In this document: positions 35,038 through 44,726 of the stretch, piece by piece
Numbering within the stretch: position 1 is the stretch's first letter
How the letters are laid out: each line of letters opens with the position of its first letter
Assembly: GCA_937980645.1 (NCBI GenBank)
Contig: CALJPQ010000022.1
Location: 1 to 64,000, forward strand
Source of the DNA: an uncultured Saprospiraceae bacterium
Lineage (GTDB): Bacteria > Bacteroidota > Bacteroidia > Chitinophagales > Saprospiraceae
DNA: 64,000 nucleotides
Direction of reading: 5' to 3'
Notes under the pieces: generated by a model
What the model was told of the DNA's origin: nothing
What the model saw: the letters and a program-made list of their open reading frames with translations, nothing else
Databases searched by the model: none
Made by a program: the position numbers and the translations under genes

Positions 35038-35313
35038 ATGGCAGTTTACTATTCGCAAGAGAAAGTAGCGGAGATTGTCCGCAAGTACGGCAAAGATGAG
35101 AAAGACACGGGTAACGTTGAAGTGCAGGTAGCGCTCTTGACTTATCAGATTGAGTGTTTGTCGGAACATCTGCGCACGCACAAAAAAGATCACTCGACCC
35201 GTCGCTCGCTGCTGGCCAAAGTAGGGCGCCGCAAGCGGCTGTTGAGCTACTACGCGAAGAAGGATATTTTCAAATATCGCGCGCTCATTGAGAAATTAGG
35301 ATTGCGTAAGTAA
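35038..35313 (+). CDS. rpsO: 30S ribosomal protein S15
   Basis: S15 binds 16S rRNA early in 30S assembly. The 91-residue helical protein has [40 protein letters not shown] and [20 protein letters not shown], the conserved rRNA-contacting block. [13 protein letters not shown] as the N-terminus identifies ATG 35038. It is followed by pnp, the common rpsO-pnp order, with a 379-bp spacer. Confidence 0.98.
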   Translation: MAVYYSQEKVAEIVRKYGKDEKDTGNVEVQVALLTYQIECLSEHLRTHKKDHSTRRSLLAKVGRRKRLLSYYAKKDIFKYRALIEKLGLRK

Positions 35314-35692
35314 GCAATCGAGGTCTTTCTGCAGGCCATATGTGTATCGTCGGCGGGGCTTAGTACTCTGCCGACGGTTGTGATATTCCATCGTATTCTT
35401 TAACCTGCATCGAAGAGGCCGGATGCTTGCAACCGGGTAGCCAGCGCTACTATGCTCGTTGTTGGCTTGAAGAACGCCGCAACAAGTAATTGTTGGCTCG
35501 TATGAAAACGGGGAAACCTTCCCCCACACAAAGACGCAGGTTTTGCCCACAGCGTGGGTATTGCTCCAGAAAACACCGTGGCGAAAGACGCCCCTGCCTC
35601 TTTGTGTGCTTTCCCGAGCCATCTACCTCCAGAAGCGAGTGCCTTTACCCGGAACCAGGCAGGCCTTTGAGGTGCCCAATGTTCTTTCATTT
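35314..35692 (+). other. 379 bp spacer between rpsO and pnp with hairpins
   Basis: A seven-pair hairpin CGTCGGC...GCCGACG (35348-35354 with 35370-35376) lies 35 bp after the rpsO stop and has no strong T-run. A second small hairpin, GGGGAA-acc-TTCCCC, occurs near 35510-35524. In E. coli the equivalent spacer carries an RNase III processing site that controls pnp, and a similar role here is only inference. No clear TTG/TAnnTTTG promoter was seen. Confidence 0.45.
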
Positions 35693-37933
35693 ATGGGTAA
35701 ACAAACACCGCTTCGCGTCACGTTCTCGCTGCCCGATGGCCGAGAGGTGGCCCTGGAGACGGGCAAACTGGCCATGCAGGCCGACGGTAGCGTCTTAGTA
35801 CGCATGGGCAACACCATGCTCCTGTGCACCGTCGTGAGCGCACGCCAGGCAAAGCCCGACCAGCCCTTTTTTCCGCTCTCTGTGGACTATCAGGAAAAGT
35901 TTGCTGCAGCAGGCCGTATTCCGGGCAACTTTTTCCGTCGAGAGGCGCGCCTTTCGGACTATGAAATCCTCATCAGCCGCTTAGTGGATCGGGCCTTGCG
36001 CCCCCTGTTCCCCGACGGCTACATGAACGAAACCCAGGTTATTATCAACCTGATCTCAGCGGACAAAGACGTCATGCCCGACGCGCTGGCCGGGCTGGCC
36101 TGCTCGGCAGCCATCGCCGTCAGCGACATCCCGGTGGAAGCCCTCTTCTCCGAAGTGCGTGTGGCTCGCATTGACGGTAAGTTCGTCATTAACCCTAACC
36201 GCACGGAGCTGGAACGTGCCGACATGGACTTCATTGTGGCCGCCACCAAACGGGATATCACCATGGTGGAAGGTGAAGCCGACGAATGCCAGGAGCACGA
36301 ACTCATCGAAGCCCTCAAGGTTGCCCACGAAGCTATCCGTGTCCAGATCGAAGCCCAGGAACGCTTAGCCGAGTTGGTGGGCGAAAAAGCCCTCAACAAG
36401 CGCCCGCTGCCCGAAGTACTCGAGAACGAAGACCTGAAAACCCTGGTCGAAAAGCACTGCAAAGAGCCAATCTACGAACTGGCCCGAAGCGCCAGCGACA
36501 AACAGGTGCGTCGTACTCGCCTGGAGGAGATCAAGGAAAATCTGGTGCAAAATCTGTTGACTGAATTTGGCGAGGAGTTCGTCGCTCAATGGAGTGCCCT
36601 GATTGAAAAGTACTACGAAAAACTCAAAAAGGAGGTTATCCGCGACGTCATCCTTTCGGAAGGCATTCGACTCGATGGCCGCAGAAGCGATGAAATTCGC
36701 CCTATCTGGTGCGAAGTAGACTATCTGCCCAGCGCACACGGCTCGGCCATCTTCACCCGCGGTGAGACGCAATCGCTCACCTCGCTAACGCTGGGAACCA
36801 AAGAAGACCAGGCCTTGGTAGACAACGCCTTAGACCCCCACGACGACAATTTCATCCTGCACTACAACTTTCCGCCCTACTCCACCGGCGAAGTAAAACC
36901 GCTGCGTGGGCCGGGCCGCCGCGAGGTGGGCCATGCCAATCTGGCAGGGCGCTCCATTCGTAAGGTGATGCCGCCCGACTATCCTTACACGGTGCGTCTG
37001 GTGTCCGACATCCTGGAGTCCAACGGCTCTTCCTCGATGGCCACCGTCTGTGCCAGCTCTATGGCCCTCATGGACGGCGGTGTGCCTATCCGTACCGCTG
37101 TGGCAGGTATCGCCATGGGTTGTATCGCCGATGACAAAGGACGCTACTGCATCCTTTCCGACATCCTGGGTGATGAGGATGCCCTCGGCGACATGGACTT
37201 CAAAGTAACAGGTACCGAAAAGGGCATCACGGGCACGCAAATGGACATCAAGATTGACGGCATGCCCTACGAACTGCTCGAAAAGGCCCTCGCCCAGGCA
37301 CGGGAAGGGCGCCTGCACATCCTTCGCGAAATGGCCAAAGCCATTTCCGAGCCACGCCCGGACCTCAAACCACACGCGCCGCGCATGATCGAGTTCCGCA
37401 TTGACCGCGACTACATCGGCGCCGTCATCGGCCCAGGCGGTAAAATTATCCAGGAACTCCAGCGCCAAAGCGGTACCACCATCAGCATTGATGAAGATGA
37501 AATCGGCGGCATTGTATCCATCTTTGGCCCCAATAAGGAGGCCCTGGACATGGCCTATGACAAAATCATGGACATCGCCTTCGTTCCCGAAATCGGCGAA
37601 ACCTACGAAGGCGTGGTTGAGCGCGTGGAAGAGTACGGCGTTTTCGTTCGCTTCCGCGGCAAGAGCGGCCTGCTGCACGTCTCGGAAATGAGCTACCAGC
37701 GTGTGCCTAATGTGGCAGACCTGTATAAAGTAGGCGATAAGGTAACGGTCAAGCTGCTGGAGAATGACCCCAAGACGGGCAAGCTGCGCCTATCGGTCAA
37801 GGCTTTGCAGCCGCGCCCTGAAGGTGTGCCCGAACGCAGCGCCCCCCCGCGTAGTGGCGGCAGCGGCGGCAATCGCGGCGGCGGAGGTGGACACCGCGGC
37901 AGTGGCAACCACCGTGGTGGTGGAAGGCGTTAG
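35693..37933 (+). CDS. pnp: Polyribonucleotide nucleotidyltransferase with RGG-like C-terminal tail
   Basis: PNPase degrades RNA 3'-5' phosphorolytically and can add tails. The 746-residue protein has two RNase PH domains (RIPGNFFRREARLSDYEILI and GPGRREVGHANLAGRSIRKV), the helical linker, and the active-site region SDILGDEDALGDMDFKV. It then carries a KH domain (YIGAVIGPGGKIIQELQRQS) and an S1 domain (ETYEGVVERVEEYGVFVRF). The last ~25 residues are Gly/Arg/His-rich (GGSGGNRGGGGGHRGSGNHR), an RGG-like extension that could add RNA binding. ATG 35693 (MGKQTPLRVTF) is chosen; the longer frame to 35543 has no family match. The stop overlaps the convergent LytTR gene by four bases. Confidence 0.97.
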   Translation: MGKQTPLRVTFSLPDGREVALETGKLAMQADGSVLVRMGNTMLLCTVVSARQAKPDQPFFPLSVDYQEKFAAAGRIPGNFFRREARLSDYEILISRLVDRALRPLFPDGYMNETQVIINLISADKDVMPDALAGLACSAAIAVSDIPVEALFSEVRVARIDGKFVINPNRTELERADMDFIVAATKRDITMVEGEADECQEHELIEALKVAHEAIRVQIEAQERLAELVGEKALNKRPLPEVLENEDLKTLVEKHCKEPIYELARSASDKQVRRTRLEEIKENLVQNLLTEFGEEFVAQWSALIEKYYEKLKKEVIRDVILSEGIRLDGRRSDEIRPIWCEVDYLPSAHGSAIFTRGETQSLTSLTLGTKEDQALVDNALDPHDDNFILHYNFPPYSTGEVKPLRGPGRREVGHANLAGRSIRKVMPPDYPYTVRLVSDILESNGSSSMATVCASSMALMDGGVPIRTAVAGIAMGCIADDKGRYCILSDILGDEDALGDMDFKVTGTEKGITGTQMDIKIDGMPYELLEKALAQAREGRLHILREMAKAISEPRPDLKPHAPRMIEFRIDRDYIGAVIGPGGKIIQELQRQSGTTISIDEDEIGGIVSIFGPNKEALDMAYDKIMDIAFVPEIGETYEGVVERVEEYGVFVRFRGKSGLLHVSEMSYQRVPNVADLYKVGDKVTVKLLENDPKTGKLRLSVKALQPRPEGVPERSAPPRSGGSGGNRGGGGGHRGSGNHRGGGRR

Positions 37934-38685
37934 GCATCGGCGCCCAGTAACCATTTTTTAAAGGCCGGTGAACGCTCCACGCTCACGATAACTTCCTGCT
38001 CGGAAGGGGGCTCCAGCACAACTCGCACACGGCTCTTTGAATAAGCATACATCTCGCGAATAGCTGCAAGATGGATGATAAACTGGCGGTTGACGCGAAA
38101 AAAATGCTGGGGGTCAAGCAGACTTTCCAGGCGCTCTAAAGAGTAGTCTACCGCCAGGCGCTTGCCGGTGCTTCGCACGACTGCAAAGGTGATTTTATCT
38201 CGCGTGAAAAAGTAGGCTGCGTCGGCGGTATCTACGAGTCGGAACGATTGACCCATGCGAATCAGCATTCGACGCAGATACTGCGATTCGCCTTGCTGGC
38301 GCATCAGGTCAGCGAAGGCAGTGTAGTCTGGCTTGTGTTTCTGACATCGCCGAATGGCTTCAGCCAATTCTGAAGGCTTAATAGGCTTGAGCAAGTAGTC
38401 TATCGCCTGAACACGGAAGGCCTGCAGGGCATATTCATCGTAAGCAGTAGTAAAAACTACCGGACAGGTTGGCGTTACGTGCTCAAAAATTTCAAACGCC
38501 GAGCCGTCGGCCAGGTGGATATCCAACAGCATGAGGTCAGGATGCGCATTTTCTTTGAGCCACAAGGTGGTCGCCTCAACGCTATCCAAATGCTTCACTA
38601 CTGTTATATCGGGAGAGAGTTTGCGCAGCAGGTTTTCTAAGCGGCGCGCTGCAGCGGGTTCGTCTTCCGCAATGAGGATACGCAT
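37930..38685 (-). CDS. LytTR-family DNA-binding response regulator
   Basis: This cytoplasmic response regulator has 251 residues. Residues 1-118 form a receiver domain: ILIAEDEPAAARR with the acidic pocket, phospho-acceptor Asp 55 in LMLLDIHLADG, FTTAYDEYALQAF, and Lys in YLLKPIKP. Residues of about 145-250 form a LytTR DNA-binding domain (DAAYFFTRDKITFAVVRSTG, HFFRVNRQFIIHLAAI). It starts three bases after the stop of the histidine kinase, so the two are one transcription unit and almost certainly partners. Its 3' end overlaps pnp by four bases in convergent orientation. Confidence 0.94.
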   Translation of the reverse strand: MRILIAEDEPAAARRLENLLRKLSPDITVVKHLDSVEATTLWLKENAHPDLMLLDIHLADGSAFEIFEHVTPTCPVVFTTAYDEYALQAFRVQAIDYLLKPIKPSELAEAIRRCQKHKPDYTAFADLMRQQGESQYLRRMLIRMGQSFRLVDTADAAYFFTRDKITFAVVRSTGKRLAVDYSLERLESLLDPQHFFRVNRQFIIHLAAIREMYAYSKSRVRVVLEPPSEQEVIVSVERSPAFKKWLLGADA

Positions 38686-38688
38686 AGT

Positions 38689-41551
38689 TCAATTCAGCGT
38701 GTTTTTGAGCGGTATTTTTACAGAAAAATAGGTCTCAGTTTCTTCCACTATTACGGGCTGTGCGCCGAGCAGTTGGTAGCGTTGTGTCAGGTTGTTTAGT
38801 CCCAGGCGGGTTCCAGGCGCTGGGGTGGCTCGCCGTTGCAAGTTATTCCGCACTATGATGTAGTCTTCTCCGTCAGCAAACATCTCCACCCGAAGAGGAC
38901 GGCTGGGCGAGACGATGTTGTGCTTAACAGCATTTTCTATCAAAATCTGTAGCGACAACGGCGCCACATAACCTGTAACGTTAGATAAGCGGTCGTCCAG
39001 TATGAAGCCTTCGGCATATCGAATACGCAGCAGAAAAGCGTAGTGGCCTACTCGCGTGCGCTCCTCCTGGAGGCTGATGTAGTCATGCGACTGAGTGGCC
39101 AGCAGGCTTCGGTAAAAATCCGACAGGTGACTGACATATTCTACGGCCATCGGCGGGTTATCTTCGATAACGGCTATAAGGGTGTTGAAGCTATTAAACA
39201 AGAAGTGCGGACTGATTTGCGCCTTCAGTGCATTCAATTGAGCCTCTGTGGCCTGGCGTCGCTGCTGAGCTTCACGCCTCAGACGCCGCTCGCGGTGCTT
39301 GATCCAGCCGTATATCAGAGCAGCCAATGTCGAGAGGACCAACGCTTGGAACCAGCCGCGCTGCCAGAAGGGTGGGCTAATAGAGAAAGCCCAGCGCGCT
39401 TCTGCTGCACCTTCAAAGCTGGTACATTTACTGGCCTTCACACGAAACACATAGTGCCCGGGGGGCAATTGGGAGTAGTGTACCTGATGGTCTGTTGTGG
39501 TCATCCAGTACAGGTCGAAGCCTTCCAGCCGATATCGAAAGGTCAGGCCCGGATGCTGGGTGTACCACACGGCATCGAATGTAAACTCCAGGTAGTTTTC
39601 ATTATGCGCCAGTTGGGTTGTTCGAGGAGGCGCGTTTTGATTGAGTAGCAATACGGAGGTGATGACGGCTTCAGGCATGGCCACGACGGGAACATTCCAG
39701 GCTGCCACCCGCCACAGGCCGTTGGCGGTACCCAACCAAACGTGCCCTTGTCCATCGCGACAGATAGCATTAAGGCCAACATTTAAAGGAGGCAAGTCAA
39801 TAGACACAGGACAGAAAGGCCCTTCGGAAGGCCGTACGTACAGCCACCAAAAACCCTGGTCGCTCCCTACGACGAGCAGGCCGTCCCCATTGGTTTGAAG
39901 GGCTATAGGCAGGGAGGGGGTACTCCGTGAGGCAACGGGCGAAAGCCTGTGAAAAGTGCTTCCGTCGAAATACAGTAGCCCTTGACGCTCTGTACTGATC
40001 CACAGACGCCCGTGCGCATCTTCGGCCAGGCTGTAAATCGTTTTAAGGGCAGGGTGATCTTGCTGGGTGTAGTGGATAAGACGCCCGGCCCGCAAACAGT
40101 AAAGACCATCCCCCTGAGTTCCGAACCAAAAGCCTCCCTGCCTGTCGCGTATGGCTGCGTAGATATAACCGCGTTTAATGCCCTCAACGATGCGTACTTC
40201 GAGGCCATTTTTATCCACTCGGGCTACACCGCCAAAAGTGGCAAGGAAAACTTGTTGGTGATCGCCGGATATGGCGAGCACATTGTCGTCGGGCAATCCA
40301 TTAGCGCGCCAAAACCGCTTCAAGACGCGCCCCGTGGTATCCAGCAGGAATGCTCCCCGGTCGTAAGTACCCGCCCACACGTGCGTACTATCGGGAGCCA
40401 TCCAAAGGGCTACTACATGATGAAGGTTGAAGTCTGCGACTCGCTCAAAGCGCCCTCCTCGACGGACGTATAAGCCCTCGGCGCCGCCCACCCACAATCG
40501 GCCCGCAGCATCCGAAGCCACAGCCATAGGGTGGCTTAAGGGTGCTTCGAGCATTCCTACCCGTGCATAAGCCCTCCATAAACCACCCTTGTCTGGCCCT
40601 ACCCAAAGGATGCCTTCTCGATCCTTAAACAGTGCCTGTATTCGTCTCTTAGCCAACGGATGACTTGCAGGCATGGCATGAACCGCACCACTGGAGGCAT
40701 CCACTCGTATCATCCCCCTCTCCTCTGTGCCCGCCCATACCTCTATTGTACCCAGCGTGGCTATCGCCGTTACAGGCCCAAAGGGCCAGCTCAAAGTCCA
40801 AAAGTCCAGCCGCTGTTGCGCTGTACTATAGCGGCCGATACCTTTCTCATGCGTGCCCACCCACACATTACCTACCGCATCCGTAGCCAACGCAGTGACA
40901 AGAAGATCCGGCAAACCTTCTAAAGTCGCAATCTCTCGGGTGCGCCCCAGTCGAATAATGCTGAGCCCAGCATCCGTTCCAGCCCAGATACGCCCTTGCC
41001 CATCTACAGCAATACTATAGACATCGTCGCTAGCCAACCCATCTTCTGCGGAACTAAGATTGTAAAGCCGACCATTCTGGAAATAATATACTCCCTCCCC
41101 ATAGGTTGCTATCCAGAAGCGTCCGGAAGAATCGGCCGCAAAACTACTTATGGCTTTACGAGGCAAACCCTCCTCTAGTGACCAGCGCTCAAACATCAAC
41201 TTCATGCCCGAAATCTCTCGAGTCGGCAAATCCGTACTGCGCCAGGCAATGCAGCCAGTAGTCATGCCTACCCACACTCGCCCCCCCCCAGCAATAAAGG
41301 GCCGTAACAGCACCGCTATCGGGCAGCACGGCGCGTCGAAAAGTATGCCCATCATACAAAAATAAACCTTCATGAGCCCCCACCCACAGCCAGCCACGAT
41401 CATCCTGGCAGAAGGCCGTAACGCGTACCACTTCCACTTCCTGCAGGTCAACAGCCTGAAAAAGAGGTGTCTGCGCGTCCAGGAACGCTCTCACCAGCCC
41501 AAAACTAACAACTATACACCAGACCTTCGTGCGCAATACCATTTTGCCCAT
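38689..41551 (-). CDS. Two-component sensor histidine kinase (beta-propeller/Y_Y_Y, LytS type), frameshifted at a G9 tract
   Basis: The frame from ATG 41551 gives a signal peptide (RTKVWCIVVSFGLVRAFLDA) and the first propeller blade (DDRGWLWVGAHEGLFLYDGH), then runs out just after residue 90. The next frame continues the same blade (GRVWVGMTTG) and goes on for about 860 residues: many reg_prop repeats (e.g. DGQGRIWAGTDAGL), a Y_Y_Y domain (NYLEFTFDAVWYT), a transmembrane helix (WFQALVLSTLAALIYGWI), a His_kinase domain with the phosphorylated His in QISPHFLFNSFNTL, and an ATPase domain (LQILIENAVKHN). The frames meet at nine consecutive G (minus strand, 41281-41289); eight would restore a 953-residue protein. 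Either the gene is phase-variable, is a recent pseudogene, or the run is miscalled. It is packed between a YceI gene (0 bp) and the regulator (3 bp). Confidence 0.88.
41281..41289 (-). repeat. Homopolymeric G9 tract at the frameshift in the sensor kinase
   Basis: Nine C on the plus strand read as nine G in the kinase gene, at codons 88-91 within the first beta-propeller blade. Runs of eight to twelve G are classic slipped-strand mispairing sites, and a change to eight (or eleven) G restores the reading frame. Confidence 0.85.
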
Positions 41552-42106
41552 TTATTTATAGGTGAGCTCTGCCTCCACAATAACCTGTATTTCTTCGGCT
41601 ATTTTCTGGAATACCGCTCGAGGAATGGCAATGTTATGATCCGCCAACAGCACGGAAAACTGCGCCCGAATGCGCACTCGTCGCTCTTGTATCTCCAACG
41701 TGCCGCGGATGATGCGCTCCTGCTCCATGCCGTGAATGTTCAGCCTGCCTTTGGCCCGCACCTCATAAACACCGCTCTTTTGCCACTCTATCGCTTCGAT
41801 AATACGCCCCGAAAAGGTAGCTTCCGGGTACTTTTCAGACTCCATATAGTCCTCATTAAAATGCTCACGCTGAAGCGGACTATTGAACCCCTCGAAAGAA
41901 CGGATACGCACACTCCACGCAAATTGCCGCGTCGTAGTGTCTATGAGCCCTCGAAGCTGCTGGCTCTGCGCTTGAATGATCTCCAGAGGCGCTTCCGAAC
42001 GCATGAATACCTTTCCCCGCTCACATCGGAGCGCTTGCCCTACAGCAACGACAGAGCCGGAAAAATACAACAGCGCTATATGCAACAAACAAGACTTGTA
42101 GCCCAT
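41552..42106 (-). CDS. YceI-like domain protein, exported
   Basis: The 184-residue product has a signal peptide (MGYKSCLLHIALLYFSGSVV). Its mature part follows the YceI pattern, a lipocalin-like barrel that binds polyisoprenoid or amide lipids: TRQFAWSVRIRSFEGFNSPL, HFNEDYMESEKYPEATFSG, KGRLNIHGMEQERIIRGTLE and FSVLLADHNIAIPRAVFQKI. The start at 42106 agrees with the promoter at 42130-42159; a longer start at 42184 would lie upstream of the promoter. Its stop abuts the kinase ATG (0 bp), which makes a three-gene operon with the kinase and LytTR regulator. The operon is divergent from a two-haem lipoprotein gene. Confidence 0.87.
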   Translation of the reverse strand: MGYKSCLLHIALLYFSGSVVAVGQALRCERGKVFMRSEAPLEIIQAQSQQLRGLIDTTTRQFAWSVRIRSFEGFNSPLQREHFNEDYMESEKYPEATFSGRIIEAIEWQKSGVYEVRAKGRLNIHGMEQERIIRGTLEIQERRVRIRAQFSVLLADHNIAIPRAVFQKIAEEIQVIVEAELTYK

Positions 42107-42129
42107 GTGTCTAAGCCGAAACTTCAGAC

Positions 42130-42159
42130 CAAAAGTAGCGTGTTCCAAAGGGCATTCAA
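42130..42159 (-). promoter_or_regulatory. Promoter of the YceI-kinase-LytTR operon
   Basis: On the minus strand TTG (complement of 42157-42159), 19 bp, then TACTTTTG (complement of 42130-42137) is a perfect consensus. The expected start near 42124 gives an 18-base leader before the YceI ATG. Confidence 0.7.
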
Positions 42160-42293
42160 ACAAGCAAAATACCCCAGCGAGCATTTTCCTCTCCTGAACC
42201 GGCTCATTCAGCAGCTTAGTTTTCCGGTTGGGTAAGTTTTTTTCCCCTCTGATGTGAATGCTTCATCTTTTTTGCAGCCAAAAATATGCGCTT

Positions 42294-43013
42294 ATGAAAA
42301 GAATATTAATCATCCTGCTCAGTGCTTTCGCTGTATTCCAGCATTCCGCCTGCAAGCATTCACCCCTGACGGGTGAAATACCTACCGACCCGAACAATCC
42401 GGACACTGGCTCAGGCCAACAACCCTGCAGTCCTGACACGGCCTATTTTCAAACTCAAGTATTACCCCTTCTGGTGGCCAGCTGCGCCCGATCCGGCTGC
42501 CACGACGCCATCACGCGCGCCGACGGTGTTGTCATGACCGATTACCAGCAAATTATATCTACTACAAAAGTAAAGGCGGGCAATCCAGCCGATAGCAAAC
42601 TGTACAAGGTGATCGTAGACACTCGCCCCGATGAACGTATGCCGCCGCCGCCGGCTTCGCCGCTAAGTGCTGACCAGATAACCCTTATCCGAAAATGGAT
42701 TGAACAAGGTGCAAAAAACAACACGTGCGACGCCAATGCTGGCGCTTGCGACACCACTACAGTTACCTACAGCGGTTTTGTGCAGCCTTTGATGGACTCT
42801 TATTGCAAAGGTTGCCATAGCGGCACCGCTTCGCAAGGAGGCATCGCACTAACTACCTATGCCGAAACCAGAGCGGTTGCTCAAACCGGACGCCTATACG
42901 GCAGTATCGCTCATCTAACCGGTTACTCTCCCATGCCCAAAGGTAGCGCTGCCTTACCCGACTGCAGCATCAATAAAATCAAACGTTGGATCAACATGGG
43001 TATGCCCCAGTAA
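42294..43013 (+). CDS. Lipoprotein with two haem c attachment sites (one CX4CH, one CXXCH)
   Basis: The 239-residue product has a lipoprotein signal (KRILIILLSAFAVFQHSAC) and a Pro/Asn/Thr-rich linker. Two cytochrome-like modules follow. The first contains SCARSGCHD (Cys-four residues-Cys-His) and MPPPPASPLSADQITLIRKW with a possible Met ligand. The second contains YCKGCHSG (CXXCH), then MPKGSAALPDCSINKIKRW. This fits the 'planctomycete-type' cytochrome c family common in Bacteroidota, which I recall having the same unusual CX4CH first site. It is probably a periplasmic electron carrier or oxygen/redox-linked protein. The start at 42294 removes 12 residues of no signal character. It is divergent from the YceI operon, from a 187-bp shared region. 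Confidence 0.82.
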   Translation: MKRILIILLSAFAVFQHSACKHSPLTGEIPTDPNNPDTGSGQQPCSPDTAYFQTQVLPLLVASCARSGCHDAITRADGVVMTDYQQIISTTKVKAGNPADSKLYKVIVDTRPDERMPPPPASPLSADQITLIRKWIEQGAKNNTCDANAGACDTTTVTYSGFVQPLMDSYCKGCHSGTASQGGIALTTYAETRAVAQTGRLYGSIAHLTGYSPMPKGSAALPDCSINKIKRWINMGMPQ

Positions 43014-43335
43014 CGCTTCTGGAAATTTCAGCTTCGGCTTCCGGCCTTAATGGAGGAAGGTTCGAGCGATGCGCTGCTGATAGCAGGCAGACCTGCTGCC
43101 GTGATAACTGCTTGCCCCGGCCTGGTTATACGAGGCCGGGGTTTGTCTTTCATGCGCCATAAACCTACCTTATCTCTAGCTGTTCTTGTGCGCAGAGGCC
43201 TTAAGCGCTACAAAAGATCTACCTTTGCACGACTAAAAATAGCCAACCCTGCCAAAGGATATACTGTTTTACGCCCATCACTGCCGCGCCTCTAATTTTT
43301 TCATAAAAAAACGCGGCTTTCAACCTTTCCATACC
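43014..43335 (+). other. 322 bp intergenic region before ahcY
   Basis: It contains the terminator of the upstream cytochrome-like gene (43115-43141) and a TACCTTTG element (43220-43227) suitable for ahcY, about 110 bases before its ATG. I looked for an S-adenosylhomocysteine riboswitch and saw no recognisable core. No gene is supported. Confidence 0.5.
43115..43141 (+). terminator. Intrinsic terminator after the haem-lipoprotein gene
   Basis: Perfect 9-bp arms CCCCGGCCT (43115-43123) and AGGCCGGGG (43133-43141) with a nine-base loop are followed by TTTGTCTTT. The hairpin sits 101 bp past the stop. Confidence 0.75.
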
Positions 43336-44640
43336 ATGTCCAACCGTCCGCAGTACAAAGTAAAAGACATCGCACTGGCCGAATGGGGCCGCAAAGAAAT
43401 CCGACTGGCCGAAGCCGAAATGCCCGGCCTCATGGCGCTGCGCGCCGAATACGGCCCGAAAAAGCCGCTCAAAGGCGCCCGCATCGCCGGCTGCCTGCAC
43501 ATGACCATTCAGACGGCTGTCCTCATCGAAACGCTCGTCGAACTGGGCGCCGAAGTTTCCTGGTCGTCGTGCAACATCTTCTCCACCCAAGACCACGCCG
43601 CCGCTGCCATCGCCGCCGCCGGGATACCCGTCTATGCCTGGAAGGGCATGAACTTAGAAGAATACGACTGGTGCATCGAACAAACGCTGCACGCCTTCAC
43701 CGACGGTAAACCCCTCAACATGATCCTCGACGACGGCGGCGACCTGACCAACATGGTGCTCGACCACCACCCCGAACTCGTGCCCGGCATCCGCGGCATC
43801 TCTGAAGAAACCACTACCGGCGTCCATCGCCTCTACGAACGCATGGCCAAAGGCACACTCCCAGTACCGGCCATCAACGTCAACGACTCCGTAACCAAAT
43901 CCAAATTCGACAACAAATACGGCTGCAAGGAAAGCCTCGTGGACGCTATCCGCCGCGCTACCGACATCATGATCGCCGGCAAAGTGGCCGTCGTGGCCGG
44001 ATACGGCGACGTAGGCAAAGGCTCTGCTGCCTCGCTGCGCGGCGCCGGTGCACGCGTCATCGTTACGGAAATTGACCCCATCTGCGCCCTGCAAGCCGCC
44101 ATGGACGGCTACGAAGTACGCCGCATGACCGACGCCATACCGCGCGCCAACATCATCGTAACCGCCACAGGCAACCGCGACATCGTGCGCGAAGAACACT
44201 TCCGCCTGATGAACGACAAAACCATCGTGTGCAACATCGGCCACTTTGACAACGAGATTGACATCGCCTGGCTCAACAAAAACTACGGACACACCCGCGT
44301 AACCATCAAACCACAGGTGGACCTGTACACCATTGACGGCAAAGACATCATCGTGCTGGCCGAAGGCCGCTTAGTCAACCTCGGCTGCGCTATGGGCCAC
44401 CCTTCGTTCGTCATGTCCACCTCCTTCACCAACCAGGTGCTGGCCCAAATCGAACTGTGGCAAAACCACGAACGCTACGAAAACAAAGTCTATGTGCTGC
44501 CCAAGCACTTAGATGAAAAAGTAGCCCGCCTGCACCTGGCACAATTGGGCGTTGACTTAGACGTACTATCACCCGAACAGGCCGAATACATCGGCGTGCC
44601 AGTAGAAGGGCCGTACAAGCCGGAGTATTACCGCTATTAA
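43336..44640 (+). CDS. ahcY: Adenosylhomocysteinase
   Basis: AhcY hydrolyses S-adenosylhomocysteine to homocysteine and adenosine with bound NAD, which drives methyl transfer. The 434-residue protein has [36 protein letters not shown], catalytic-region [19 protein letters not shown], the NAD Rossmann motif [17 protein letters not shown], and the C-terminal [13 protein letters not shown]. Length and motifs are standard. The start [19 protein letters not shown] agrees with the family. It is convergent with a TonB-dependent receptor, with a 16-bp-stem terminator between them. Confidence 0.98.
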   Translation: MSNRPQYKVKDIALAEWGRKEIRLAEAEMPGLMALRAEYGPKKPLKGARIAGCLHMTIQTAVLIETLVELGAEVSWSSCNIFSTQDHAAAAIAAAGIPVYAWKGMNLEEYDWCIEQTLHAFTDGKPLNMILDDGGDLTNMVLDHHPELVPGIRGISEETTTGVHRLYERMAKGTLPVPAINVNDSVTKSKFDNKYGCKESLVDAIRRATDIMIAGKVAVVAGYGDVGKGSAASLRGAGARVIVTEIDPICALQAAMDGYEVRRMTDAIPRANIIVTATGNRDIVREEHFRLMNDKTIVCNIGHFDNEIDIAWLNKNYGHTRVTIKPQVDLYTIDGKDIIVLAEGRLVNLGCAMGHPSFVMSTSFTNQVLAQIELWQNHERYENKVYVLPKHLDEKVARLHLAQLGVDLDVLSPEQAEYIGVPVEGPYKPEYYRY

Positions 44641-44653
44641 GTTGTACAAGTGT

Positions 44654-44706
44654 AAAGCCACCGGCCCCGGCGGCGTCAAGAGGCGCGCGTCGGGGCCGGT
44701 GGCTTT
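44654..44706. terminator. Strong bidirectional terminator (16-bp stem) between ahcY and the TonB receptor gene
   Basis: AAAGCCACCGGCCCCG (44654-44669) pairs perfectly with CGGGGCCGGTGGCTTT (44691-44706). A residues precede and T residues follow the stem, so it works for both convergent genes; the stem begins 13 bp after the ahcY stop. Confidence 0.85.
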
Positions 44707-44726
44707 TGGCCGAACAAGTTTGGCCG

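Noticed and set aside
36830-37678. 282-codon minus-strand frame inside pnp
   Set aside because: It has no domain signature and lies wholly opposite the KH/S1 and RNase PH coding region.
43014-43335. S-adenosylhomocysteine riboswitch before ahcY
   Set aside because: No recognisable core and no suitable pseudoknot pairing were seen; only a terminator and a -7-like box.
43654-44292. 212-codon minus-strand frame inside ahcY
   Set aside because: Antisense frame in a highly conserved gene; its Val/Asp/Gly/Phe-rich product has no recognisable family.
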